Source: RH-chloro-G1 sp003670575 (GTDB lineage Bacteria; Chloroflexota; Dehalococcoidia; UBA2979). Taken from it: DNA of 64,000 bases. Every line of letters starts with the position of its first letter. Position 1 is the first letter of the stretch. The notes under the pieces were generated by a model. That model was not told the origin of the DNA. It ran no database searches and was given only the letters and a program-made list of their open reading frames with translations. The translations under genes and the position numbers were made by a program. Below, one piece after another: positions 32,165 through 40,942 of this stretch. The stretch covers positions 1 through 64,000 of the forward strand of contig CANMOP010000004.1 of NCBI GenBank assembly GCA_947499615.1, written 5' to 3'.

Positions 32165-33637
32165 ATGCTCACAACGTTCCTGCTGCTGCCACTCGTAGGC
32201 GCGCTCTTCATCGCCTTCCTGCCGCGTGAGCGTGAGCACGAGGCTCGCTGGCTCGCGCTTGCCGGTGCGGGCCTCGCATTCCTCGTGTCCGTTTTGGTCT
32301 TCGTGCTGCTCGATCGGCAGCACGAGGGTCTGCAGTTCGTCGATACGTTCCAGTGGATCGGGCTCGCCGACGCTGGCTTCTCGGTGCAGTTCGGACTGGG
32401 TGTCGATGGCCTTTCCGCGGCAATGGTGCTGCTGAACGGGCTGCTTTCGGTGACCGCGGTACTGATCTCCTTCAACGTCACGCTGCGTCCGCGCGAGTAC
32501 TTCATCTGGTTGCTGGTGCTGGAGACCGCAGTGTCCGGCGTCTTCCTCTCGACTGACCTCGTGCAGTTCTTCCTCTTCTGGGAGCTCGAGCTGCTGCCGA
32601 TGTACCTGCTGATCAGCATCTGGGGTTCCGGCCGACGTGAGTACAGCGCGATGAAGTTCCTGCTGTACACCATCGCCGGGTCGGCGCTGATGTTGGTCGG
32701 CTTCCTGGTGCTGGGGCTGTCCGCCGGAACGTTCGAGATCGCCGCGCTCACATCGACGCCACCGACCGGCGCCATCATCCCGCTGGCGATGGTGTTCTGG
32801 TTCATCATGGCCGCGTTCCTCGTGAAGCTGCCGGTGTTCCCGCTACACACTTGGCTGCCAGACGCACACACCGATGCGCCCACGGCCGTCTCCGTGATGC
32901 TGGCTGGTGTGCTGCTGAAAATGGGCGGCTACGGCATCCTGCGCATCGTCCTGCCGATCCTGCCGCAGCAAGCCATCCAGTTCCAAACCGTGCTCGCCAC
33001 GTTGGCGGGGTTCAGTGTCCTCTATGGCGCGTTCATCACGCTCCGCCAGACCGACCTCAAGCGCCTCGTCGCGTACTCGTCGGTTTCGCACATGGGCTAT
33101 GTGCTGCTGGGGATTGCCGCGCTGGGACCGGTCGGTCTGTCCGGCGCCGCCCTGCAGATGTTCACGCACGGCACGATCACCGGGTTGCTCTTCGTCATGG
33201 TCGGATTGATCTATGACCGCGCCCACACGAGGCAGATCGCCGACTTCGGTGGGTTGATGCATCGCATGCCGTTGATCGGTGTGGTGATGGTGGTAGCCGG
33301 CATGGCGGCGCTCGGGCTGCCGGGGCTCTCCGGGTTCGTCGCAGAGTTGACGGTGTTCCTCGGCTCGCTGGGTGTGCATCCGGTCGCGACCGTTGCCGCC
33401 GTGTTCGGCGTCGTGCTCGCGGCGGGCTACGTGCTCTGGATGGTGCAACGAGTGTTCACCGGTCCGCCGAATGAGCGTTGGGCCTCCCTGACGGATGCCG
33501 ACCAGTGGTGGGAGCGCACGGCCATGGTGGCGATGCTGGTGCCAATCGTCGCAGTTGGGGTCTATCCCCGACTGCTCACCGATGTCCTGAGCAACGGTAT
33601 CGCGCCGATCGTGGCAATCCTCGGAGGTGGCTCGTGA
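32165..33637 (+). CDS. nuoM: NADH-quinone oxidoreductase subunit M
   Basis: 490-aa antiporter-like subunit. Diagnostic segments are FFLFWELELLPMYLLISIWG, KLPVFPLHTWLPDAHTDAPTAVSVMLAGVLLKMGGYG and TDLKRLVAYSSVSHMGYV, with the buried Glu and Lys residues of the proton path. It starts three bases after the nuoL stop and overlaps nuoN (GTGA). Confidence 0.97.
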   Translation: MLTTFLLLPLVGALFIAFLPREREHEARWLALAGAGLAFLVSVLVFVLLDRQHEGLQFVDTFQWIGLADAGFSVQFGLGVDGLSAAMVLLNGLLSVTAVLISFNVTLRPREYFIWLLVLETAVSGVFLSTDLVQFFLFWELELLPMYLLISIWGSGRREYSAMKFLLYTIAGSALMLVGFLVLGLSAGTFEIAALTSTPPTGAIIPLAMVFWFIMAAFLVKLPVFPLHTWLPDAHTDAPTAVSVMLAGVLLKMGGYGILRIVLPILPQQAIQFQTVLATLAGFSVLYGAFITLRQTDLKRLVAYSSVSHMGYVLLGIAALGPVGLSGAALQMFTHGTITGLLFVMVGLIYDRAHTRQIADFGGLMHRMPLIGVVMVVAGMAALGLPGLSGFVAELTVFLGSLGVHPVATVAAVFGVVLAAGYVLWMVQRVFTGPPNERWASLTDADQWWERTAMVAMLVPIVAVGVYPRLLTDVLSNGIAPIVAILGGGS

Positions 33638-35097
33638 GCGCCCTCGGTGAGTTGAGCCACATCGGGCCGGCGGTCACGCTGCTCGCGGGGGCAGGGATCG
33701 TGCTCGGCGCTGACCTCGTCAAGCCGCGAGGCGCACCGGTGCGTCTGCTCGCGCTGGCTGTCATCGCCGTCGCCGCCATCTATGCCGTCGCGCAGCTGCT
33801 CTCGCGAGGCGGCAACGAGGCCTTCGGTGGCGCGATCGTCGCAGACGGATTCGGCCTCTACTTCACGTTCCTGCTGCTGGCGATTGGCGCCGCGGTGGTG
33901 ATGGCGTCGAGCGGCGGCCTCCAGCGCATCAGCCAACCCGCCGAGTTCTACGCGCTGTTGCTGACCGCGACCGCGTCGATGGTCGTTCTGGCGCAGGCGC
34001 GCGAGTTGATCACGATCTTCATCGCGCTGGAGACCACCTCGATCGCGCAGTTCGTGCTCGCGGGGCTCGGACGCGACGACCGCTCGTCCGAGGCTGGTCT
34101 GAAGTACCTGCTCACGGGCGCCGTCTCTGCGGCGGTGTTGCTCTACGGCTTCGCGTTCCTCTTCGGACTTGCCGGCACCACCTCGCTGGTCGGTATCGGC
34201 GAGGTGATTCGCAGCGGGCCGCAGGACGTGCGGCTGGCTGTGATGTTCGCATTCGTGCTGGTGGCGGCGGGCTTCGGGTTCAAGATGGCGATTGTGCCGT
34301 TCCACGCCTGGGTGCCGGACGTCTACCAGGGCGCGCCCACGCTGGTGACCACGTTCCTTTCGGTGGCTTCCAAGGCGGCCGGGTTCGCCATCGTGCTGCG
34401 CGTGTTCTACACCGGCTTCGGCGGCGCGGACACGTTCGTGTCGCGTGACTGGTCGATCATGTTCGCCGTGTTCGCGGCCATCTCGATGACGTTCGGGAAC
34501 ATCGCCGCGGTGATGCAGACGGACGTGAAGCGACTGCTGGGTTACTCCTCCATCGCGCAGGCGGGAAACATCTCGATTGGGCTGGCGGCGGTTGCCGCCG
34601 GGTCCACGCTGGGCCCCTCGGCGGTGCTGTTCTTCCTCGGCACGTACGTCGCGACGAACCTCGGCGCGTTCATCTCTGTGCTGATCGTCTCCGCGCACAT
34701 CGGCTCCGACGAGATTCGCGACTACGCCGGTCTGCTGCGGCGCTCACCGGGCGTGGCAATCGTGCTGACGCTCTGCCTGCTCTCGCTCACGGGCATCCCG
34801 CCGACGGCGGGCTTCATCGCCAAGCTCTACGTCTTCAACAGCGCGATCCAGGCGCAGCAGCCGTGGCTGCTGGTGCTGGTCATCGTTGGGGTGATGAACA
34901 CGGCCATCTCCGCGTTCTACTACCTCCGCTGGGCCCGCACGATGCTGCTCGACGAGCCGACTGAGAACACCGCGTTCCGACCGTCGCTCGCGATGGGTGG
35001 GATGCTCGGGTTGGCAGCTGCAGGCGTGCTGTTCTTCGGCATGGTGCCCACGCCGCTCATCGATGCCGCCCGCCGCGCAGCCGCGTCGCTGCTGTGA
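33634..35097 (+). CDS. nuoN: NADH-quinone oxidoreductase subunit N
   Basis: 487-aa antiporter-like subunit. It shows ELITIFIALETTSIAQFVLAG, SEAGLKYLLTGAVSAAVLLYGFAFLFG, IVPFHAWVPDVYQGAPTLVTTFLSVASKAAGFA and DVKRLLGYSSIAQAGN. GTG 33634 overlaps the nuoM stop and leaves a normal first helix. It ends overlapping ybeY by four bases, so the operon continues into an rRNA-processing gene. Confidence 0.96.
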   Translation: MSALGELSHIGPAVTLLAGAGIVLGADLVKPRGAPVRLLALAVIAVAAIYAVAQLLSRGGNEAFGGAIVADGFGLYFTFLLLAIGAAVVMASSGGLQRISQPAEFYALLLTATASMVVLAQARELITIFIALETTSIAQFVLAGLGRDDRSSEAGLKYLLTGAVSAAVLLYGFAFLFGLAGTTSLVGIGEVIRSGPQDVRLAVMFAFVLVAAGFGFKMAIVPFHAWVPDVYQGAPTLVTTFLSVASKAAGFAIVLRVFYTGFGGADTFVSRDWSIMFAVFAAISMTFGNIAAVMQTDVKRLLGYSSIAQAGNISIGLAAVAAGSTLGPSAVLFFLGTYVATNLGAFISVLIVSAHIGSDEIRDYAGLLRRSPGVAIVLTLCLLSLTGIPPTAGFIAKLYVFNSAIQAQQPWLLVLVIVGVMNTAISAFYYLRWARTMLLDEPTENTAFRPSLAMGGMLGLAAAGVLFFGMVPTPLIDAARRAAASLL

Positions 35098-35639
35098 CCG
35101 GCGAGCCCGACACCACGACCGAACCCGGTTCGTTCTCGATCGATATTGAGCCGCACGCCTCGCTGCCGCTCGCGGACGCCGCAGGCGTCGACATCGAAGA
35201 ACTTCGCCGCCTGATCGCGCGCGTCCTGACCGCCGAGGATCTCGAGCCGGGCACCGGCCTGACGCTGCTGCTGGCCGCGAACGAATACCTGCGCGAATTG
35301 AACCGCGAGTACCGCGAGACAGACGAGCCGACCGACGTGCTAGCCTTCGGCGCCTCCGAGGGCGAGGAGTTCCCTTCGGCCGACGATGAGCCGGACGAGG
35401 CGGAGTACCTCGGCGACATCGTGGTCTCCCTCTCGCTGGCCCGTGAGCAGGCGCTCGCCGCCGGCATCGAGCCGGTGGAGGAGCTGCACCACCTGGTGGT
35501 GCATGGCGTGCTGCACCTGCTGGGCTACGACCATGAGGAGCCCGCCGACGACGAGGTGATGCGGGCGCAGGAGGAATCATTCCTTGGCAGCCGCATCCAC
35601 GCCGGTCGCGGTGCTGGCTCCCACGCCCAACACGGCTAG
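35094..35639 (+). CDS. ybeY: Endoribonuclease YbeY
   Basis: 181-aa metal-dependent RNase for 16S rRNA 3' maturation and ribosome quality control. The zinc motif H3xH5xH is HLVVHGVLHLLGYDH, starting near residue 131. NREYRETDEPTDVLAF precedes it as in the family. An acidic insert (EGEEFPSADDEPDEAE) and a 25-residue tail are lineage-specific. It is usually found with phoH or era; here it is coupled to nuoN by GTGA. Confidence 0.94.
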   Translation: MTGEPDTTTEPGSFSIDIEPHASLPLADAAGVDIEELRRLIARVLTAEDLEPGTGLTLLLAANEYLRELNREYRETDEPTDVLAFGASEGEEFPSADDEPDEAEYLGDIVVSLSLAREQALAAGIEPVEELHHLVVHGVLHLLGYDHEEPADDEVMRAQEESFLGSRIHAGRGAGSHAQHG

Positions 35640-35761
35640 CCAGCCCGGTTTCGCTCCACTTCGTTACCCTCGTGCCATCGGCGCTACTCCTCCAACCGTC
35701 CGAAGGCGGTACACTGGCTGGCGCGGGGCCGCCTGAATTCCCCTTGGGCGCGCGATTGCCA

Positions 35762-37576
35762 GTGAGTCAGGAAGTCCTTTACCGCAAATGGCGGCCGCAA
35801 CGCTTCGCCGATGTGGCGGGGCAGGAGCCGATCACCACCACACTCCGCCACGCCGTGGCGGGTGGTACCCCTGCACACGCCTATCTGTTCACCGGCCCGC
35901 GAGGCACCGGGAAGACCAGTACTGGCCGCATCCTTGCCAAGGCGGTGAACTGCACGGCCGCCGTTGATGGCGAGCCCTGCGACGCGTGTCCCTCCTGCGA
36001 GGCGTTCGCGACCGGGCGCACCATGGACACGATCATCGAGCTGGATGCCGCCTCCAATCGCGGCATCGACGAGGTGCGCGCCATGCGCGAGGCGGCTGGG
36101 ATCCAGCCGGGCGGTGGCCGCTACAAGGTCTACCTCATCGATGAGGTACACATGCTGACGGACGCGGCCTTCAACGCGCTGCTCAAGACGCTGGAAGAGC
36201 CGCCGCCGCACATCATCTTCGTGCTCGCCACGACCGAGGCGCACCGCATCCCGGCGACCATCGTCTCCCGCTGCCAGCGCTTCGACTTCCGCCGCATCAA
36301 TCTGCAGGCGGTGGTGGACCGCCTCGCGGTGGTCGCAGCCGGCGAGGGCATCACCGTCGCTCCGGGCGGGCTGGAGGCCGTCGCACGACAGGCCACCGGT
36401 TCGTTGCGTGACGCGGTGAACCTCCTGGACCAGCTGGTGGCGTATGACGGTGTCACGCTGGATATGGAGGCCGTACAGCGCGGCCTGGGCCTGGTGGTGG
36501 ACAGCCGCACCACCGAACTCGCGCGCGCGATGGTCACGAAGGACCTCGGCACCGGACTGACGCTGCTCTCCGCGGCGCGGGATGACGGTGTCGAGATTCG
36601 CTCCTTCGTGCGCGAGGTGGTCAGCACGCTGCGAGCGCTGCTCATGCTGCGTGCCGGCGCCGGTGACGGCCTGCCGCTCAGCGAGGTACAGCGCACCGAA
36701 CTGGGGACGTTGGCGAAGGAAACCCAGACCGGTGCCATCGTCGGTGCATTGCGCGCCTTCGGCAGCCTCGACTTTGCGGGCGACCCGTACGACTCGCTCC
36801 CCGCCGAGATTGCGTTCGCGTCGTTTGCCGTCGGGCTCGGCGAGGAGAGCGCGGCACCCGTCGCCATGACACCGACGCCGCCCCCGAGCGGTCGTCCCGC
36901 CGCCCCAGCCACCCGAGGCGGAGCGCAACGCGCGCCCGGAAACGCGCGCCCGGGACAGCCACAGCAGTCACCACAGCCGCCGCAGGCCAGACCGTCCCAG
37001 GCACAGGGTGGCGAACAACAGCGTGCCGGTGCCGGCGAGGGCGCTCGTCGGCAGGAGGCCGCCGCCGCTGGGTCCGGACCGCCCCCGCGCACCCTCGCGC
37101 TCCCCGACGAGGCGCAGGCCTCGCCGGAGTTGGTGGCGGCGCGTGCGCAGTGGGCAACGATTCGGGAGCGCGCACGCAAGCGCTCGATCAAGGCGGGGTC
37201 GCTGTTGGCGCAGGCACAAGTCAAGCAGTTCGCCGACGACAGCATCGAGGTGGGCTTCCAGTTCCGATCACACCTAGACAAGGTGCAGGAGGACGCGAAC
37301 GTCATGCTGGCCATCCGGGAGGCAGTGGCAGAGACCATGGGCCGCCCAATAGCCGTTGTGCCCGTGCTCTGGGAGGCGTTACACGCCGCCGGCGCAGCGG
37401 CCGCGGCGTCAGCGTCCCCATCGCCCAGCGCTCCACGCGGGGCCCCGGAGCCGTCCAGCGCACCCAGCGCGCCGCGTGCGGGCGCCAGCGGCGGGGCGGG
37501 ACCCGGCGGCAGTGGAACGGGCGGACATCTCCTAGAAGAGGCGCTGAAGTACGGCGCTGTCCCGGTGGAAGAGTAG
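35762..37576 (+). CDS. dnaX: DNA polymerase III subunits gamma/tau
   Basis: 604-aa clamp-loader ATPase. It starts SQEVLYRKWRPQRFADVAGQE, with Walker A GPRGTGKTS (about residue 45), a zinc knuckle of one plus three cysteines (NC...CDACPSC), Walker B YLIDEVHML, sensor 1 ATTEAHRIPATIVSRCQRF and sensor 2 GSLRDAVNLLDQL. A long Pro/Ala/Gln-rich linker (about 355-470) leads to a tau-like C-terminal domain. No slippery A-run for a programmed gamma frameshift is evident. GTG 35762 is chosen by homology. A TACACT -10 at 35709-35714 is a possible promoter; the 120-bp gap before it holds nothing else. Confidence 0.95.
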   Translation: MSQEVLYRKWRPQRFADVAGQEPITTTLRHAVAGGTPAHAYLFTGPRGTGKTSTGRILAKAVNCTAAVDGEPCDACPSCEAFATGRTMDTIIELDAASNRGIDEVRAMREAAGIQPGGGRYKVYLIDEVHMLTDAAFNALLKTLEEPPPHIIFVLATTEAHRIPATIVSRCQRFDFRRINLQAVVDRLAVVAAGEGITVAPGGLEAVARQATGSLRDAVNLLDQLVAYDGVTLDMEAVQRGLGLVVDSRTTELARAMVTKDLGTGLTLLSAARDDGVEIRSFVREVVSTLRALLMLRAGAGDGLPLSEVQRTELGTLAKETQTGAIVGALRAFGSLDFAGDPYDSLPAEIAFASFAVGLGEESAAPVAMTPTPPPSGRPAAPATRGGAQRAPGNARPGQPQQSPQPPQARPSQAQGGEQQRAGAGEGARRQEAAAAGSGPPPRTLALPDEAQASPELVAARAQWATIRERARKRSIKAGSLLAQAQVKQFADDSIEVGFQFRSHLDKVQEDANVMLAIREAVAETMGRPIAVVPVLWEALHAAGAAAAASASPSPSAPRGAPEPSSAPSAPRAGASGGAGPGGSGTGGHLLEEALKYGAVPVEE

Positions 37577-37585
37577 TCGCCGCCA

Positions 37586-38206
37586 GTGATTGACCGACCC
37601 GGCTCATCCTCCTCACCGATCCAACGCCTCGTGGAGGCGTTCCACCGCCTGCCGGGCATCGGCCCGAAGTCTGCGCAGCGGCTGGCGTACCACATCCTGC
37701 GCGCGCCCGAAGAGGATGCGCGTGACCTCGCCGCGGCGCTGATCGAGGTGAAGGAGCGGCTCGTCCTGTGCAGCCGCTGCCAGGACATCACGGACCAGGA
37801 CCCGTGCCGTATCTGCGCCGATCCGTCGCGCGAGAACACCGTGCTCTGCGTCGTCGAGGAGCCGCTCGACCTGCGCGCCATCGAACGCACCGGCGGGTTC
37901 CGCGGTCGCTTCCACGTGCTGCACGGCGTGATCTCGCCCGCTGACGGCATCGGCCCCGAGCAGTTGAAGATCGCCGAGCTGCTCACCCGCCTCCGCGACA
38001 CCGACCACGATGTGACCGAGGTGATTGTCGCCACCAACCCCAACCTGGAGGGCGAGGCCACCTCGATGTACCTCGCACGATTGCTGGGGCCGCTGGGGAT
38101 TCGCGTCTCCCGGCTCGCGCGTGGGCTGCCCTCAGGCGCCGACCTGGAGTACGCGGACGACGTCACGCTGGGCCGCGCGCTCGAGTTCCGGCAGACTGTG
38201 GAGTAG
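37586..38206 (+). CDS. recR: Recombination mediator RecR
   Basis: 206-aa toroidal DNA-binding partner of RecO. It has the helix-hairpin-helix FHRLPGIGPKSAQRLAYHIL, the four-cysteine zinc finger (CSRC...DPCRICAD) and a Toprim domain with VVEEPLDL and TNPNLEGEATSMYLAR. GTG 37586 lies nine bases after the dnaX stop. The ybaB gene that normally sits between dnaX and recR is absent. Confidence 0.97.
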   Translation: MIDRPGSSSSPIQRLVEAFHRLPGIGPKSAQRLAYHILRAPEEDARDLAAALIEVKERLVLCSRCQDITDQDPCRICADPSRENTVLCVVEEPLDLRAIERTGGFRGRFHVLHGVISPADGIGPEQLKIAELLTRLRDTDHDVTEVIVATNPNLEGEATSMYLARLLGPLGIRVSRLARGLPSGADLEYADDVTLGRALEFRQTVE

Positions 38207-38258
38207 CCGCCCGATGACCGGGTTCGGTAGCATGGCGTCCGGATCGGTGGGAGAGCAG

Positions 38259-38486
38259 ATGTTGGTGAACAACTGGCGTCGGCCGTGGTGGATCGTCTTC
38301 ACGATCGTCTGGGTCGGCACGTTTGCGTTATTGGCGGCACGGTTCGAGATCGAACCGCTCTGGGCAGCCCGCTACGCACTGGCCATCGCCTCGCTGGCCG
38401 CACTCGGAACCTGGTGGGCGCTGCGGGCGCGCCCCGAACCGCCCCCCGAACACGCACCCGCCCGCGGCCGGTCTCGCCGCCCGTAG
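38259..38486 (+). CDS. Small two-helix membrane protein, unknown
   Basis: About 75 aa with two hydrophobic helices (WWIVFTIVWVGTFALLAARF and YALAIASLAALGTWWALRA) and a basic, Pro-rich C-terminus. No family is recognised. GGGAGAG directly precedes ATG 38259; in-frame starts at 38214, 38232 and GTG 38265 are alternatives. It lies between recR and recO on the same strand. The hydrophobic pattern and a Shine-Dalgarno make it likely to be real. Confidence 0.55.
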   Translation: MLVNNWRRPWWIVFTIVWVGTFALLAARFEIEPLWAARYALAIASLAALGTWWALRARPEPPPEHAPARGRSRRP

Positions 38487-38515
38487 TCGGTCCACCCGCT
38501 ACTCGACGCTCGCGC

Positions 38516-38521
38516 TACCCT
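38516..38521 (+). promoter_or_regulatory. -10 element of recO, leaderless layout
   Basis: TACCCT followed by exactly six bases and ATG 38528. No Shine-Dalgarno is present, so the transcript should begin at the start codon. Confidence 0.5.
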
Positions 38522-38527
38522 GCACGT

Positions 38528-39400
38528 ATGCCCTCTCGCATCCCTCGAGTGACTCGCACCGAGGCGATCGTGCTCCGTCACCGCCGGTTGGGCGAGGCGG
38601 ATCGCATCGTCAGCCTGCTCACGCCGCTGCAGGGCAAGGTCGACGCCGTCGCTAAGGGGGCGCTCCGGCCCCGCAGCAAGCTCGCCGGGCACCTGGAGCC
38701 GCTGACGCGCGTCGATGTGCTCCTGGCGCACGGGCGCACGCTCGACGTGGTCACGCAGGCGCAGATGCTGGACGGCTTCCCGGCGTTGCACAGCGACCTC
38801 GATCGATTGAGCACGGCGATGTACCTGTTGGAGCTCACCGACCGCCTGACCGAGGAGCACGCGGGCGACGACGGCCGGAACCAGCAGCCGCTGTACGACC
38901 TGTTGCACGCCTCGCTGGTACGGGTCGCGCGGGGCGATGGGTTGCAGTTGGCCGCGCGATCATTCGAGCTCGCGCTGCTGGAAGTGTCAGGGTTTCGGCC
39001 CGAGTGGCGCGTCTGCGTGAGTTGCGGCGTCGATGTCAGCGCGGACCGCGCGAACTGGTCCGCGCTCGCGGGCGGCGTGGTCTGTCCCTCGTGCCAGCGC
39101 CTCCACCCGGAAGCGGTAGCGATCGAGCCGAACGTGCTGAAGGTGCTGCGCGCGATCCAGGACGGCCCTTACGAGGAGGCCGCACGTATCCGCCTCAGCC
39201 CGGAACTCGCAGGTGCCCTCGAACGCGTCATGCACACGTTGATGCGAGCGATGACGGAGCGGGCGCTCGGCAGCGCCGAGTTCGTGGCGGACGCACGACG
39301 GGCCTCGGTCGGCGTGGGAGCTGCCGCAGTTGCAGCCCCGGCACCCGCCGTCGACGCACCTCACGGAGAACGGGAGCAGGGCCCGCCACCGGCGCTGTAG
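38528..39400 (+). CDS. recO: DNA repair protein RecO
   Basis: 290-aa RecO, which loads RecA with RecR in gap repair. The N-terminal OB fold runs from TRTEAIVLRHRRLGEADRIVSLLT to KGALRPRSKLAGHLEP. A helical middle is followed by a four-cysteine zinc site, CVSCGVD...CPSCQR (about residues 158-190). The last 45 residues are low-complexity Ala/Pro, beyond the usual end of the family. Convergent with the PPOX gene, three bases from its stop. Confidence 0.93.
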   Translation: MPSRIPRVTRTEAIVLRHRRLGEADRIVSLLTPLQGKVDAVAKGALRPRSKLAGHLEPLTRVDVLLAHGRTLDVVTQAQMLDGFPALHSDLDRLSTAMYLLELTDRLTEEHAGDDGRNQQPLYDLLHASLVRVARGDGLQLAARSFELALLEVSGFRPEWRVCVSCGVDVSADRANWSALAGGVVCPSCQRLHPEAVAIEPNVLKVLRAIQDGPYEEAARIRLSPELAGALERVMHTLMRAMTERALGSAEFVADARRASVGVGAAAVAAPAPAVDAPHGEREQGPPPAL

Positions 39401-39403
39401 GCG

Positions 39404-39907
39404 CTACCGACGCTCCGTACGCTGGACGCCCCGCCCGGGGTGCCACTGATCGATCACGAGGTGATCCGCGGGTTGCCCGAGGCGCGTCAGCACCACCTCG
39501 CTCACCTGAACACGGAACAGGTGGGACGCCGTGGCGGCCTCCTCCAATTGTTCCTCGCTGACTTCGGCGTCCGGTGCGGTGTGCATCAGCCGTCGCAGCA
39601 GCGCAGGGTCGCGGACGAGGATGGCCAGCCCCGCGATCTTGGCATCGCCCTCGACCATCGAGGCGTCGATCGTTGCGCAATGGATCGCGAGTCGCGGGTC
39701 GCGTAGCAGGTCACGCGCCTTCATCGATCCGGGCATCATGCCGAGCCACAACTCGCCGTCGAGGAACGTGGCTTCCGTACCGCTGATGCGCGGGGAACCG
39801 TCGCGCCGGATCGTAGCGAGCGTCTTGTGCCGGTATGCATCGAAGCGAGCACGCACGGCCGCTGCCAGCGTAGGCGCCTCGCGCTCGACGTCGGACCAGC
39901 TTGTCAT
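39404..39907 (-). CDS. Pyridoxamine 5'-phosphate oxidase-like flavoprotein
   Basis: 167-aa split-barrel protein of the PNPOx-like superfamily. KTLATIRRDGSPRISGTEATFLDGELWLGMM is the FMN/F420-binding start and KARDLLRDPRLAIH the second strand pair. Members include FMN enzymes and F420-dependent reductases; the sequence does not decide which. It is the last gene of the metG-tatD-polyprenyl synthase unit, 12 bp after its neighbour. Confidence 0.8.
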   Translation of the reverse strand: MTSWSDVEREAPTLAAAVRARFDAYRHKTLATIRRDGSPRISGTEATFLDGELWLGMMPGSMKARDLLRDPRLAIHCATIDASMVEGDAKIAGLAILVRDPALLRRLMHTAPDAEVSEEQLEEAATASHLFRVQVSEVVLTRLGQPADHLVIDQWHPGRGVQRTERR

Positions 39908-39919
39908 CGGTGACCGGGC

Positions 39920-40942
39920 CTACGAGCGCCGCGCGAGCACGTACTCGACCACGCCCTCAAGGGTGTCGCGTGGGTCGCCGGCCGGCAGCGCGGTCAGCGC
40001 TTCGAGCGCGCGATCCGCGAATCGCCGCGCTGTCACCATCGATTCCTCGAGGATGTCCGAGGCGCGGATTTCGGTGATGGCACGCTGCAGGTTCTGGCGG
40101 CGGCGCACCCCGTCGAACGCTCGGCGTACCGGGTTGTCGTCCGGGGAGCGGCCCATGTACAGCATGGCGGGGAGTGTCACCGTGCCCGAGAGCAGGTCGG
40201 ACCCGGCAGGCTTGCCGAGTTCCTCGCTCGTCGCGGAGAAGTCGAGGATGTCATCGACGATCTGGAACGCCATCCCGAGTTGTTCGCCGTAGCGGCGCAT
40301 CGGCTCGACGAGGTGCTCCGGGGCGCCCGTCACGATCGCGCCACACTCGGCCGCCGTGGCGAACAGCGAGGCGGTCTTGCCGGAGATGCGGTCGAAGTAG
40401 CGTTGCACGTCCGCGGAATACTCGAACGCGCTCATGTCCTGCGTCAGTTCGCCGTTCGCCATCACACGCAGCGTGTCCGCGAAGTTGCGAATGACGCGGA
40501 TGTTCCCGGTGCGCGCCACAAATTCCGCGGCGTGCGCAAACATGTAGTCCCCCAGCATGACGCTGGAGGCGTTGTTGAACAGCGCCGCAGCAGTCGGGCG
40601 GCCTCGACGTTCCGGCGCGGCGTCGATGACGTCGTCGTGAATCAGCGTCGCGGTGTGGAGCAACTCCACGCTGGCCGCCAACGGCACCAGCGGGCCGAGG
40701 TCGTAGGTGCCGAGCCGTCCCGCAAGCAATGCGATGGCGGGGCGCATGCGCTTCCCACCGCCGCCGAGAACGGACTCCAGCATGCGGCGCAGCCAGGGAA
40801 ACTCCACGCGCTGCAGATCGGTCAGCATCGTCTCCACCAGCGGCAGGTCGCCAGTCACGGGGCCGTAGAGGTCTACAGCGTCTGTGCGGACGTCCACCGT
40901 GGGGTCGCCGGATGTAGTGGTGCTGGCGTGTGACTGCGTCAT
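39920..40942 (-). CDS. Polyprenyl diphosphate synthase
   Basis: 340-aa trans-isoprenyl diphosphate synthase (IspB/HepT-like). It has GGGGKRMRPAIALL for IPP binding, the first Asp-rich motif HDDVIDAAPERRGRP, the GDYMFAHA segment and the second Asp-rich motif FQIVDDILDF. Small residues just before the first DDxxD and the 340-aa length suggest a long-chain (about C30-C50) product for quinones. ATG 40942 overlaps the tatD stop by four bases. Confidence 0.92.
   Translation of the reverse strand: MTQSHASTTTSGDPTVDVRTDAVDLYGPVTGDLPLVETMLTDLQRVEFPWLRRMLESVLGGGGKRMRPAIALLAGRLGTYDLGPLVPLAASVELLHTATLIHDDVIDAAPERRGRPTAAALFNNASSVMLGDYMFAHAAEFVARTGNIRVIRNFADTLRVMANGELTQDMSAFEYSADVQRYFDRISGKTASLFATAAECGAIVTGAPEHLVEPMRRYGEQLGMAFQIVDDILDFSATSEELGKPAGSDLLSGTVTLPAMLYMGRSPDDNPVRRAFDGVRRRQNLQRAITEIRASDILEESMVTARRFADRALEALTALPAGDPRDTLEGVVEYVLARRS

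Noticed and set aside
35762..37576. Programmed -1 frameshift for a separate gamma subunit in dnaX
   Set aside because: No A-rich slippery heptamer is seen in the expected linker region.
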